Assembly (NCBI RefSeq): GCF_009834805.1
Contig: NZ_WVHO01000011.1
Coordinates: 62,001 to 126,000, forward strand
Direction: 5' to 3'
DNA length: 64,000 bases
Source: Saccharibacter sp. 17.LH.SD
GTDB lineage: Bacteria > Pseudomonadota > Alphaproteobacteria > Acetobacterales > Acetobacteraceae
Shown here piece after piece: positions 18,653 to 27,014 of the stretch. Within the stretch, counting starts at the first letter, position 1, and each line of letters begins with the position of its first letter. A program made the translations under genes and the position numbers. The notes below the pieces were generated by a model. It had not been told where the DNA came from, searched no databases, and saw only the letters and a program-made list of their open reading frames with translations.

Positions 18653-21600
18653 AGCTCGTTCGCTTCTTTGTTCTCCGGCCTGTTGGGACAACGCTCATGG
18701 CGCTTGCCATGTTCTTGGCAGGGTGCCTGGGCTATACTCAGCTCCCCGTTTCTGACCTCCCCAATGTTGATTTCCCAGTTATTATGGTCATGGCGAATCA
18801 ACCTGGGGGAGCGCCATCAGAAATCGCCAGCACAATTGCCGCTCCCCTTGAACGACATTTAGGGGCCATTGCAGGCATTCGAGAAATCACATCAGAATCT
18901 ACCGTTAACCAGACACGTATTCTGTTACAATTCGACCTGTCACGCGACATTAACGGCGCAGCTCGCGATGTACAATCCGCTTTACGGGCCTCAAGACAAG
19001 ACCTTCCCACAACGTTACGCAGTGACCCTAATTATATCAAGGCCAACTCCAATGGCCCACCCATTATGGTGCTCACACTCACCTCAACAACACGCACCCC
19101 ACAACAACTCTATGACATGGCCAGCAACATTTTACTTCCAGGACTTAGCCAAGTTCAGGGGGTTGGAAATGTTGATCTCAAAGGCAGCTCTCTTCCGGCA
19201 GTCCGTGTTGAACTCAATCCACTTCGTCTTTTCCGATATGGTATTGGATTTGAAGATATCCGGGCAGCCTTAGCCTCAGCCAACGCCCATACCCCAAAAG
19301 GTTTCTTACAAATTAATGGCCAACGCATGATTTTGGCCACAAATGACCAAGCCACCAAAGCAGAAGATTACCACGATCTCGTTATTGCATACCGCAATTC
19401 ACGTCCCATAAAACTCTCCGATATTGCTGATATTCGCAACGGTGCTGAAGACCTTCGTCAAGCAGGTTATGTCAACGGACAACCAGATATCATTTGTACA
19501 ATCTACCCACAAAGTGGTGCAAATATCATCAAAACGACCGATGCACTCAAAGCACGCCTCCCTGAACTCCGCACAGCTCTTCCCAATAACACGCATCTAG
19601 ATCTCCGTTTAGATCGTTCTACGATGATCCGTGCATCCCTTGCTGACACACAAACAACCCTTATTCTGGCTGTTATTTTAGTAATCTTCGTTGTCTTATT
19701 CTTTCTTCGTAATATTTCTATTACACTTATTCCCGCGATTGTTGTCCCTCTTTCGATCATTACAACTTTCGGGATTATGCAACTTTTAGGGTACCAGCTT
19801 GATATCATGTCTTTGATGGCTCTAACCATCGTGACAGGTTTTGTTGTGGATGATGCCATTGTCGTCATTGAAAATATATCACGCTATTTAGAAATGGGAT
19901 ATTCCTCCCAAGACGCTGCTATTCATGGTGCCGGAGAGGTGACCTTTACGGTTATTTCCATCACGCTCTCTCTCATGGTCGTTTTTACCCCTATCTTACT
20001 CATGGATGGTATTTCAGGATTGTTTTTCCATGAATTTGCCATGACCATTATATGTGCCTTAGGTGTTTCTCTGATCTTATCCTTAAGCCTGACCCCTATG
20101 CTCAGCGCTTTATGGCTCTCCTCTCCTCCTTCCCACACAAAAACCTCAGGTTTCTGGTTTCTTATTGATCAGAAATTTGAGCATATTTTCACTGCATTCA
20201 CTCGTGGATATGCTCGTTCTTTGACGAACATTTTACGTTATCCGAAATTAGTTATCCTCTCTCTTCCTCTAAGCCTTATTCTCGCCGCGCTTCTCTTTCA
20301 AACATTGCCTAAAGAGCTCTTTCCCCAAGAGGATCAAGGCATGCTCATGGGGCGCCTCGTAGCCGACCAGTCTATTTCTTTTCATGCATTACAACTCATG
20401 ACACAACATGTTGAACGCCGTATTTCGCGCGATCCCGATGTAGAAAGTGTCATTGGTGGACTTGGTAAACGGTCAGCAAATTCTGTTAATCTTTTCATTA
20501 CGCTGAAGCCTCGTGACCAACGCCAAGATGATATCTCTGTAACCATACAGCGATTAAATCGTCTTTTCCGCCATCAAGCGGGTGCCAGTCTACGTTTACG
20601 CTTACCTAGTCTTATTGGCGGTGGCGCACGCTCAACCGATGGAGCTTACCAATATAGTTTACAGGGAAGTTCAGCCGAAGAACTCTATGAATGGACACCA
20701 CGTATCGTCAAAGCGCTCTCAGCTCTCCCCATGATCAGCGACGTTACTTCTGATGTAGAACAAAATGGGCGTGGGATTACCCTTTTTATCAATCGTGACG
20801 TAGAGGCTCGCTATAAAATTACCCCTCAATTGATCGGGAATGCCCTCTATGACGCCTTCGGGCAACGTTCCGCATCGGTTATCTACGGATCACTTAACCA
20901 ATACCGTGTCATCATGGAAGCCGCTCCTCAATATTGGGCCAATCCTGCATTTCTCAATCAAATGTGGGTGAGCGTCACCGGAGGAACTGCTAATGGTGGT
21001 AATGCCTCTAACAATATTCGAGTAAGACAAACCGAAAAAGCTCCAACAATATTGTCCCAAAGCCAGCTTTCTTACCAAAATGCAATGGCCAATGCGCTTG
21101 CTGGAGGGAAATCAGCCTCTAGCGGTGCCGCCGTTACAACCCAAAGCGACCCTATGGTTTCCTTTAATCAATTAGGTAAGCTCAAAGAGGTCAATGAACC
21201 TCTTGCGGTGAATCATCAGGGACAATTCGTTGCTACAACGATTTCTTTTAACCTAACTCCTGGTTCTGCTCTTGGCCCGGCCATCCAAGCAGTACAAGGT
21301 GCTATTGTTAGCCTTCATTTACCCCGGTCTATCCATGGCGATTTTGCGGGAAATGCTGCAACATTGAAAAAAACAGTCGGACAAGAACCTCTCCTGATTA
21401 TGGCCGCATTATTTTCCATTTATGTTGTTCTCGGCATTCTTTACGAAAGTTTGACACACCCTCTTACCATTCTTTCAACCCTTCCTTCAGCTGGCGTTGG
21501 TGCTCTCTTAACCCTGGCCATCTTTCATGAGCCCTTCTCGCTCTTAACACTCATCGGAATTCTTCTCCTGATCGGAATTGTCAAAAAAAATGCCATTATG

Positions 21601-21885
21601 CTCGTCGATTTTGCCATTACGGCCCAAAGAAAAGGCGCCTCAGCTTCTGAAGCCATCATAAAAGCCAGCGAACTACGCTTCCGTCCCATTTTGATGACCT
21701 CTCTTGCCGCTGCTTTAGGGGCAGTGCCTCTCCTCATAGGTGGCGGTGATGGAAGTGAAATGCGTTATCCACTTGGTCTTTCTATTCTCGGCGGGCTTTG
21801 CCTCAGTCAGCTTCTCACGCTTTACACAACACCGGTTGTTTATCTTTATCTAGACAAACTGAGCCACCGGTTATCCCCGAATTAA
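18649..21885 (+). CDS. mdtC: RND efflux permease, MdtC-like
   Basis: 1078 aa. The N-terminus FFVLRPVGTTLMALAMFLAG and segments QFDLSRDINGAARDVQ and GSSLPAVRVELNP match MdtC, the second permease of MdtABC. Helix 4 has GFVVDDAIVVIENI with both aspartates. Compared with enterobacterial MdtC as I recall it, residues about 775-834 form an extra low-complexity stretch rich in Gly, Asn, Ser, Ala and Gln in the second periplasmic loop, before VNEPLAVNHQGQF. Overlaps mdtB by four bases and lies 53 bp before the outer membrane gene. Expected to assemble with MdtB, MdtA and the NodT-like channel. Confidence 0.9.
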   Translation: MKLVRFFVLRPVGTTLMALAMFLAGCLGYTQLPVSDLPNVDFPVIMVMANQPGGAPSEIASTIAAPLERHLGAIAGIREITSESTVNQTRILLQFDLSRDINGAARDVQSALRASRQDLPTTLRSDPNYIKANSNGPPIMVLTLTSTTRTPQQLYDMASNILLPGLSQVQGVGNVDLKGSSLPAVRVELNPLRLFRYGIGFEDIRAALASANAHTPKGFLQINGQRMILATNDQATKAEDYHDLVIAYRNSRPIKLSDIADIRNGAEDLRQAGYVNGQPDIICTIYPQSGANIIKTTDALKARLPELRTALPNNTHLDLRLDRSTMIRASLADTQTTLILAVILVIFVVLFFLRNISITLIPAIVVPLSIITTFGIMQLLGYQLDIMSLMALTIVTGFVVDDAIVVIENISRYLEMGYSSQDAAIHGAGEVTFTVISITLSLMVVFTPILLMDGISGLFFHEFAMTIICALGVSLILSLSLTPMLSALWLSSPPSHTKTSGFWFLIDQKFEHIFTAFTRGYARSLTNILRYPKLVILSLPLSLILAALLFQTLPKELFPQEDQGMLMGRLVADQSISFHALQLMTQHVERRISRDPDVESVIGGLGKRSANSVNLFITLKPRDQRQDDISVTIQRLNRLFRHQAGASLRLRLPSLIGGGARSTDGAYQYSLQGSSAEELYEWTPRIVKALSALPMISDVTSDVEQNGRGITLFINRDVEARYKITPQLIGNALYDAFGQRSASVIYGSLNQYRVIMEAAPQYWANPAFLNQMWVSVTGGTANGGNASNNIRVRQTEKAPTILSQSQLSYQNAMANALAGGKSASSGAAVTTQSDPMVSFNQLGKLKEVNEPLAVNHQGQFVATTISFNLTPGSALGPAIQAVQGAIVSLHLPRSIHGDFAGNAATLKKTVGQEPLLIMAALFSIYVVLGILYESLTHPLTILSTLPSAGVGALLTLAIFHEPFSLLTLIGILLLIGIVKKNAIMLVDFAITAQRKGASASEAIIKASELRFRPILMTSLAAALGAVPLLIGGGDGSEMRYPLGLSILGGLCLSQLLTLYTTPVVYLYLDKLSHRLSPN

Positions 21886-21938
21886 CATCCGTTAATCGTG
21901 CTATCCTAAATTTTTCTCACTGGAGCCCCACCCATACC

Positions 21939-23462
21939 ATGCTCTCCTTTTCTTCTCCACGAATAGCCCTTTTTCTCTCTGCGGCTTTTCTCCCATTTTT
22001 AAGTGGATGCATGGTCGGGCCTAACTATCATCGCCCTAAAGCAATTATTTCCGAGCAGTTCAAGGAAGCCCCACCACCTCGAGGATGGGACAAAGCACAT
22101 CCAGAACGAAGCGAACTTCCGAAAGGAAATTGGTGGTCAATCTTTAACGACCCACTTTTAAATCAACTCGAGGAAGACGTAAGCCGTTCGAACCAAAGCC
22201 TCAAAGCCTATGAAGCGCAATATCGCAAAGCGCGGGCCATGATTGATTCTGTGCGGGCCAACCTCTACCCAACACTCAGCGGACATTTTAGTTTTAACCG
22301 TAACTCGCAAGGGGCCACTGTCCCTGACGGAATTGACAGTGGCACTCATGCCGTCACGAACACAACCAGCACATGGTCGACCGGACCTAGTGTTAATTGG
22401 ACGATTGATGTGTGGGGCATGATTCGTCGCCAAATTCAGCAGCAAGTCACCGCAACACAGGCAAGTGCTGCACTGGTTGCTAACATGCGCCTTTCTTACC
22501 AACTCACTCTTGCTAGCGACTATATGAACCTACGCTACCAAGATAGCCTCATTGATCTCTTCCAACGCAATGTCAGACTCTACAAACACAATCTTGAGAT
22601 TTTAACCAACCAATTTGATGCTGGCGTTGCTGATCCGACCAATGTGCTCCAAGCGCGCTATCAACTTCAATCAACAGAGGCGAGTCTCGCCAATGCTCAT
22701 ATCGCTCGAGCTCAATATGAGCATGCTATTGCTGTTCTCACAGGACGTCCACCTGCCGATTTGACAATACCCCCAGGCCATCTCCCTGACGACTTACCTC
22801 CACCTCCTCAAATCGTTCCTAGCCAGCTCCTAGAGCGCCGGCCTGACATTGCGCAAGCTGAACGTCAAATGGAAAGCTATAACGCGGAAATCGGCTATGA
22901 AATCGGTGCGTTCTACCCACAAATCAACTTGAGTGCGAGCTATGGCTATAGCGGTAACCCTCTACAACATCTTATCCAACTCGCCACACGAACATGGTCC
23001 CTCGGTGCTGCAGCTTCTGAAACAATCTTTCAGGGTGGTGCCCGTACCGCTGCTGTCCGTGGTGCCGAAGCCGACTACGATAATGCCGTTGCCAATTATA
23101 GGCAGACAGTCCTTAACGCGTTGCAGGACACGGAAGACCAGCTCTCCAATTTGCATTATCTAGAGGATCAAATGAAGCTTGAAAAAGAGGCTGTCAAAAG
23201 CGCACGTGGCGCTGCCGAAGTCTCTATGAATGAATATCTTGCCGGCACGCAAATCTATACAACAGTCATCACGGCCCAACAAACGGCGTTACAATACGAA
23301 CAGACACAGCTCCAAGTTCAACAACAACGCTTGGTTTCTGAAATTCGTTTACTTGCCGATCTTGGGGGTGGATGGACGACAGATGAAATCCCCAGCAAAG
23401 GATCTCTCCAGACCAATAATCCCCTCATTCCAAGCTTTATCCAAAAAAACAAAACTAAGTAG
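21939..23462 (+). CDS. NodT/OprM-family outer membrane efflux lipoprotein
   Basis: 507 aa from ATG 21939, chosen because it gives a lipoprotein signal peptide with the lipobox LSGC near residue 25; the longer frame (from 21798) would run inside mdtC. CMVGPNYHRP and NWWSIFNDPLLNQLEEDVSRSNQSLKAYEA are typical of NodT-type outer membrane factors; two duplicated outer membrane efflux repeats follow, with LLERRPDIAQAERQM beginning the second. It forms the TolC-like trimeric channel that completes the MdtABC pump. Last gene of the operon, closed by a terminator 10 bases past the stop. Confidence 0.9.
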   Translation: MLSFSSPRIALFLSAAFLPFLSGCMVGPNYHRPKAIISEQFKEAPPPRGWDKAHPERSELPKGNWWSIFNDPLLNQLEEDVSRSNQSLKAYEAQYRKARAMIDSVRANLYPTLSGHFSFNRNSQGATVPDGIDSGTHAVTNTTSTWSTGPSVNWTIDVWGMIRRQIQQQVTATQASAALVANMRLSYQLTLASDYMNLRYQDSLIDLFQRNVRLYKHNLEILTNQFDAGVADPTNVLQARYQLQSTEASLANAHIARAQYEHAIAVLTGRPPADLTIPPGHLPDDLPPPPQIVPSQLLERRPDIAQAERQMESYNAEIGYEIGAFYPQINLSASYGYSGNPLQHLIQLATRTWSLGAAASETIFQGGARTAAVRGAEADYDNAVANYRQTVLNALQDTEDQLSNLHYLEDQMKLEKEAVKSARGAAEVSMNEYLAGTQIYTTVITAQQTALQYEQTQLQVQQQRLVSEIRLLADLGGGWTTDEIPSKGSLQTNNPLIPSFIQKNKTK

Positions 23463-23471
23463 TTCTTAAAC

Positions 23472-23505
23472 AAAAACCCCGCTCTCAAAGGAAAGCGGGG
23501 TTTTT
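23472..23505 (+). terminator. Rho-independent terminator of the mdtABC operon
   Basis: Stem AAAAACCCCGCT (23472-23483) and AGCGGGGTTTTT (23494-23505) with a 10-base loop. The symmetrical A and T runs also let it act on the convergent small gene on the other strand. Confidence 0.88.
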
Positions 23506-23537
23506 AGACAAGCGGATACGCTTCATGAAGCGTATCC

Positions 23538-23708
23538 TTAATGTTCGACTTTTTTAGAGCAGTTACATGTAGCACTGCGCCCTGTGAGCAGTCCTACGAA
23601 TAACGCACCACCCGTCCATAACCACGGATGGTCAAACACCAAATCTTCAATAAGATCATGAACAAAGCCCGTCATTGGACAGAGTTTTTCTTTAATACCG
23701 TTGCTCAT
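23538..23708 (-). CDS. Small predicted membrane protein, not recognised
   Basis: 56 aa from ATG 23708, with AAAGG seven bases upstream; a TTG at 23723 is in frame. The middle (HPWLWTGGALFVGLLTG) is a likely single membrane helix; the end CNCSKK holds two cysteines, and another cysteine is at residue 10. It lies alone between two terminators, on the same strand as the ribosomal cluster but beyond its terminator. No family recognised. The good ribosome site, the hydrophobic segment and the flanking terminators favour a real gene, but chance cannot be ruled out. Confidence 0.5.
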   Translation of the reverse strand: MSNGIKEKLCPMTGFVHDLIEDLVFDHPWLWTGGALFVGLLTGRSATCNCSKKVEH

Positions 23709-23748
23709 AGCCTCGCCTTTCAACCAAGGGATATGACCCCAGAGTTAC

Positions 23749-23779
23749 AAAAAAGGGGCCGGTGTAAAACACCGACCCC
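23749..23779 (-). terminator. Rho-independent terminator of the ribosomal supercluster
   Basis: Minus-strand stem GGGGTCGGTGT (23779-23769) and ACACCGGCCCC (23765-23755), with a 3-base loop and one T-G wobble, followed by six T. It lies 29 bases past the rplQ stop and closes the long leftward cluster. Confidence 0.88.
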
Positions 23780-23807
23780 TCCTTTATTCTCCTTATGGAG
23801 AAAAACC

Positions 23808-24230
23808 TCAAGCGGCTTCCTGCTCACCTTCAGCTTTTTGAGATGGACCGCTGTCCTTCCCACGTGCTGCGAGATCACGGTCAACCAGTTCAATAACAGC
23901 CATATCAGCGTTATCGCCATAGCGAACGCCAGCTTTCAGAACACGTGTATAACCTCCAGCACGGTTGCCATAACGTTCACCCAACGTTGAAAACAACTTG
24001 GACACAATGGTCTCATCACGCAACTGGGCAAAAGCCTGACGGCGCGCATGCAGCGTTCCGCGTTTGCCAAGCGTAATCAATTTTTCCGCTACAGGGCGAA
24101 GTTCTTTCGCCTTTGGCAAAGTTGTCGTGATCTGCTCATGCTTGATCAGAGCTACAGCCATGTTGCGGAACATTGCCGCGCGATGAGAAGAAGTAACACC
24201 AAGCTTACGCCCGCTCAGATTGTGACGCAT
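23808..24230 (-). CDS. rplQ: 50S ribosomal protein L17
   Basis: 140 aa. [11 protein letters not shown] and the segment [40 protein letters not shown] are the L17 signature. L17 binds 23S rRNA and lines the surface near the exit tunnel of the large subunit. The C-terminal 20 residues ([20 protein letters not shown]) are an acidic, alanine-rich extension of a kind common in alphaproteobacteria. It is the last gene of the cluster, 46 bp after rpoA, as in the classical alpha operon, and is followed by a strong terminator. Confidence 0.97.
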   Translation of the reverse strand: MRHNLSGRKLGVTSSHRAAMFRNMAVALIKHEQITTTLPKAKELRPVAEKLITLGKRGTLHARRQAFAQLRDETIVSKLFSTLGERYGNRAGGYTRVLKAGVRYGDNADMAVIELVDRDLAARGKDSGPSQKAEGEQEAA

Positions 24231-24276
24231 TTTCTCTCCCTAATCCTTTTACCCAAAGCTTCCCAGCCAAGGCCTA

Positions 24277-25302
24277 TTAGAATGTCTCGTCGAGACGCCG
24301 GGCCAGATCCTCAATGCTCTCTGGCGGCCAAGCAGGGACATTCATACCCAGCGATAGCCCCATACTGGTGAGCACTTCCTTGATCTCATTCAGCGACTTA
24401 CGACCAAAATTCGGAGTCCGCAGCATTTCCTGCTCGCTCTTCTGCACGAGATCGCCAATATAGACAATATTGTCGTTTTTCAAGCAGTTTGCACTACGAA
24501 CCGAAAGTTCAAGTTCATCCACTTTACGCAGAAGATGACGACTGAAAGGAAGGTCATCCTGCGGTTCTTCATGCTGAACCGGACGTGGCTCTTCAAAGTT
24601 AATGAAGAGTTGAAGTTGATCCTGAAGAATACGCGCAGCTAATGCCAAACTATCTTCTGGAGTTACAACTCCATTTGTCTCAACCGTCAAAAGCAACTTA
24701 TCATAGTCTGTAACCTGACCAACACGGGTCGGTTCAACCTTGTATGATACGCGCTGCACCGGAGAATAAATAGCATCAACAGGAATCAAACCAATTGGTG
24801 CATCCTCCGGACGATTCATAGAAGCCGGCACATAGCCCTTACCCATGTTAACGGTAAGTTCCATACCGAACTTAACATCATCGTCGAGGGTACAAATGAC
24901 CAAATCAGGGTTCATGACTTCAATGTCATGTCCTGTCTGAATCTGCCCTGCTTTCACCTCACCTGGCCCAGTTGCCGTGAGGATCATACGTTTCGGCCCT
25001 TCGCCATGCATCTGTAAAGCAAGCTGCTTCACATTCAACACGATGTCCGTAACGTCTTCCCGTACCCCAGCAACGGACGAGAATTCATGCAACACCCCAT
25101 CAATCTGGATTGCTGTCACAGCAGCACCCTGCAGAGAGGAGAGAAGCACGCGGCGCAAAGCGTTGCCCATCGTCAAACCGAAACCACGCTCAAGCGGCTC
25201 AGCCACGATCGTCGCAACACGCGAAGGAACCGGGCCGGGCTCGACTTCAAGCTTCTCCGGTTTGATGAGGGACTGCCAGTTTTTCTGGAGAACCAAGGTC
25301 AT
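24277..25302 (-). CDS. rpoA: RNA polymerase alpha subunit
   Basis: 341 aa, usual length. The N-terminal assembly domain has [19 protein letters not shown] near residue 34, the dimerisation helix that nucleates beta and beta-prime. The C-terminal domain (about residues 255-330, [33 protein letters not shown]) binds promoter UP elements and activators. Separated from rpsK by 116 bp that carry three successive stem-loops, unlike the short gaps elsewhere, which could adjust alpha subunit output relative to the ribosomal proteins. Followed by rplQ. Confidence 0.98.
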   Translation of the reverse strand: MTLVLQKNWQSLIKPEKLEVEPGPVPSRVATIVAEPLERGFGLTMGNALRRVLLSSLQGAAVTAIQIDGVLHEFSSVAGVREDVTDIVLNVKQLALQMHGEGPKRMILTATGPGEVKAGQIQTGHDIEVMNPDLVICTLDDDVKFGMELTVNMGKGYVPASMNRPEDAPIGLIPVDAIYSPVQRVSYKVEPTRVGQVTDYDKLLLTVETNGVVTPEDSLALAARILQDQLQLFINFEEPRPVQHEEPQDDLPFSRHLLRKVDELELSVRSANCLKNDNIVYIGDLVQKSEQEMLRTPNFGRKSLNEIKEVLTSMGLSLGMNVPAWPPESIEDLARRLDETF

Positions 25303-25322
25303 GGCCTTTCAAACAACGAAGC

Positions 25323-25407
25323 CCGCCAAAAAATGGCGGCGCCAGGCCCGCACAAAATCGTGCGGTAAAAACCCACCAACATCAGGCTACCCTTTACCAG
25401 GGTAGCC
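25323..25407 (-). other. Three tandem stem-loops between rpsK and rpoA
   Basis: In mRNA order: GGCTACCCT / AGGGTAGCC (25407-25385, 9 bp, 5-base loop), CCGCAC / GTGCGG (25365-25348, 6 bp, loop GATTTT) and CCGCCA / TGGCGG (25339-25323, 6 bp, loop of five T). None is followed by a T-run, so these look like processing or stability elements rather than simple terminators. The last one ends 20 bases before the rpoA start and may affect its translation. Confidence 0.6.
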
Positions 25408-25418
25408 ACAGCAACACA

Positions 25419-25811
25419 TTAAACGCGACGGCGCTTGCGCGGACGGCATCCATTGTGTGGAACCGGTGTCATATCACGAATCGACGTGATCGTGAAACCA
25501 ACAGCCTGCAAAGCACGCAGAGCGCTCTCACGTCCTGAACCTGGACCGGAAACTTCAATCTCCAACGTTTCCATACCATGCTCACGCGCTTTACGACCTG
25601 CATCCTCAGCAGCAACCTGAGCCGCATAAGGTGTAGACTTACGAGAGCCTTTAAAACCTTGAGCGCCTGACGAAGACCACGAAATCGCATTGCCTTGGGC
25701 ATCAGCGATGGTGATCATCGTGTTATTAAAAGTTGAAAGAACATGGGCAACACCAGAAATGATGTTCTTACGTTCCTTCTTACGAATACGCGGTGCGGCA
25801 GCCTTCGCCAT
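25419..25811 (-). CDS. rpsK: 30S ribosomal protein S11
   Basis: 130 aa. [22 protein letters not shown] near residue 20, the [11 protein letters not shown]-type segment ([23 protein letters not shown]) and the end [18 protein letters not shown] are typical of S11, which binds 16S rRNA on the platform and contacts S18 and S21. It follows rpsM by 47 bp and precedes rpoA, the standard alpha operon order. The N-terminal lysine-rich start ([16 protein letters not shown]) is normal for the family. Confidence 0.97.
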   Translation of the reverse strand: MAKAAAPRIRKKERKNIISGVAHVLSTFNNTMITIADAQGNAISWSSSGAQGFKGSRKSTPYAAQVAAEDAGRKAREHGMETLEIEVSGPGSGRESALRALQAVGFTITSIRDMTPVPHNGCRPRKRRRV

Positions 25812-25858
25812 AATTTATCCGTCCTACTAATTTCGCTAATGCTCAGAAAGGAGAAGTC

Positions 25859-26227
25859 TTACTTCTTCTTACCCGCAATTGCTACGGCCTTACCTTTACG
25901 CGTACGGGCATTTGTATGTGTCCGCTGACCACGTACAGGCAAGCTACGACGATGGCGTAGGCCGCGATAGCAACCAAGATCCATCAAACGTTTGATATTC
26001 ATCGCACGCTCACGACGGAGGTCACCCTCAACGCGATACTCACTATCAATCAGCTCACGAATCTTAACGATTTCATCATCCGAAAGCTCATTCACGCGCT
26101 TTGCATCGGCAATACCGAGTTTTGCGCAAATCGTCTGCGCACTCGATGGACCAATACCATAGACATAGCGCAGACCAATGACCACCCGCTTGTTGGTCGG
26201 AATGTTTACGCCGGCAATACGTGCCAC
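25859..26227 (-). CDS. rpsM: 30S ribosomal protein S13
   Basis: 122 aa from GTG 26227 (reads [10 protein letters not shown] after initiation); GGGAG lies six bases upstream and the family begins exactly here, so the longer frame from 26269 is rejected. [15 protein letters not shown] holds the helix-hairpin region, and the end [18 protein letters not shown] is the basic tail reaching the P-site tRNA. S13 sits at the head of the small subunit and contacts L5 in the intersubunit bridge. It follows adk by about 190 bp. Confidence 0.96.
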   Translation of the reverse strand: MARIAGVNIPTNKRVVIGLRYVYGIGPSSAQTICAKLGIADAKRVNELSDDEIVKIRELIDSEYRVEGDLRRERAMNIKRLMDLGCYRGLRHRRSLPVRGQRTHTNARTRKGKAVAIAGKKK

Positions 26228-26420
26228 GCCAATTCTCCCATCAACGCGGCGCCTGCACCGCGTCCCCATAAATCTTTATTCGACTTAAACAGCACCGCTT
26301 ATCGGTCCTGCCTCTCCACAAAACGATTCCGGCCTTACTGACAAGCCGTGCTTACTACGTGCTGGGCGAAATATACCGCCTAGCCGCACAAGTCAAACGA
26401 TAACAATCACTTTTTCGTGA

Positions 26421-27014
26421 TCAAGCTTCATATCCCGATGCTTTTGCCTCTTTCAGCAAGCCGTCTATATGCTTTCCAACCGTTCCTACGTCTTGCATAC
26501 CATCAACACGCTTTAGGCGTCCACCTTGCTCATAATACGGCAAGATAGGCGCTGTTTGCGCCTGATAAACCTCTAAACGCGAACGAACAACTTCTGGCTT
26601 ATCATCCGCACGTCGCGATCCATCGTCATTTTGACGGCCCGCAAGACGTTCCACCAGAGCTTCTTCATCCACCTCAAGAAGAATAACTACATCAATCTTC
26701 AGATTCTTACGCTTCAGCATAGAATCCAAAGCAAACGCCTGGCTTTCCGTACGGGGAAAACCATCGAGAATAAAACCCTGCGCGCAATCAGCCTCAGTAA
26801 TACGATTCTCGATCATTTGAACCATAATAGGATCAGGGACAAACTGCCCCTTCTCCATAAGTTCTCTTGCTTGCAAACCGATCGGTGTTCCTGCAGCAAC
26901 CTCAGCCCGTAGCATATCGCCCGTAGAGATTTGCTTCAGCCCGTAATGTGATTCCAAACGCTTTGCTTGAGTCCCTTTCCCAGCACCTGGGGGACCAAGA
27001 AGAATAACATTCAT
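26421..27014 (-). CDS. adk: Adenylate kinase
   Basis: 197 aa. The P-loop GPPGAGKGTQ is at residue 7; STGDMLRAEVAAGT and LDGFPRT are the AMP-binding and Walker-like segments. The lid (near residue 130, GRQNDDGSRRADDKPEVV) is the short form without zinc cysteines, common among alphaproteobacteria. The enzyme interconverts ATP plus AMP with two ADP. It overlaps secY by four bases, so translation is coupled. A small stem-loop (ATCAC / GTGAT) overlaps its stop codon. Confidence 0.97.
   Translation of the reverse strand: MNVILLGPPGAGKGTQAKRLESHYGLKQISTGDMLRAEVAAGTPIGLQARELMEKGQFVPDPIMVQMIENRITEADCAQGFILDGFPRTESQAFALDSMLKRKNLKIDVVILLEVDEEALVERLAGRQNDDGSRRADDKPEVVRSRLEVYQAQTAPILPYYEQGGRLKRVDGMQDVGTVGKHIDGLLKEAKASGYEA

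Noticed and set aside
21798-21938. Extended start of the NodT-like gene inside mdtC
   Set aside because: It would hide the lipoprotein signal peptide, which begins at ATG 21939.
26343-26365. Direct repeat AGCACG-N5-AGCACG in the adk-rpsM gap
   Set aside because: Short, single occurrence, no associated promoter or structure.
26270-26420. Possible missing rpmJ after secY-adk
   Set aside because: In alphaproteobacteria L36 is commonly encoded away from the spc operon, so its absence here is normal.
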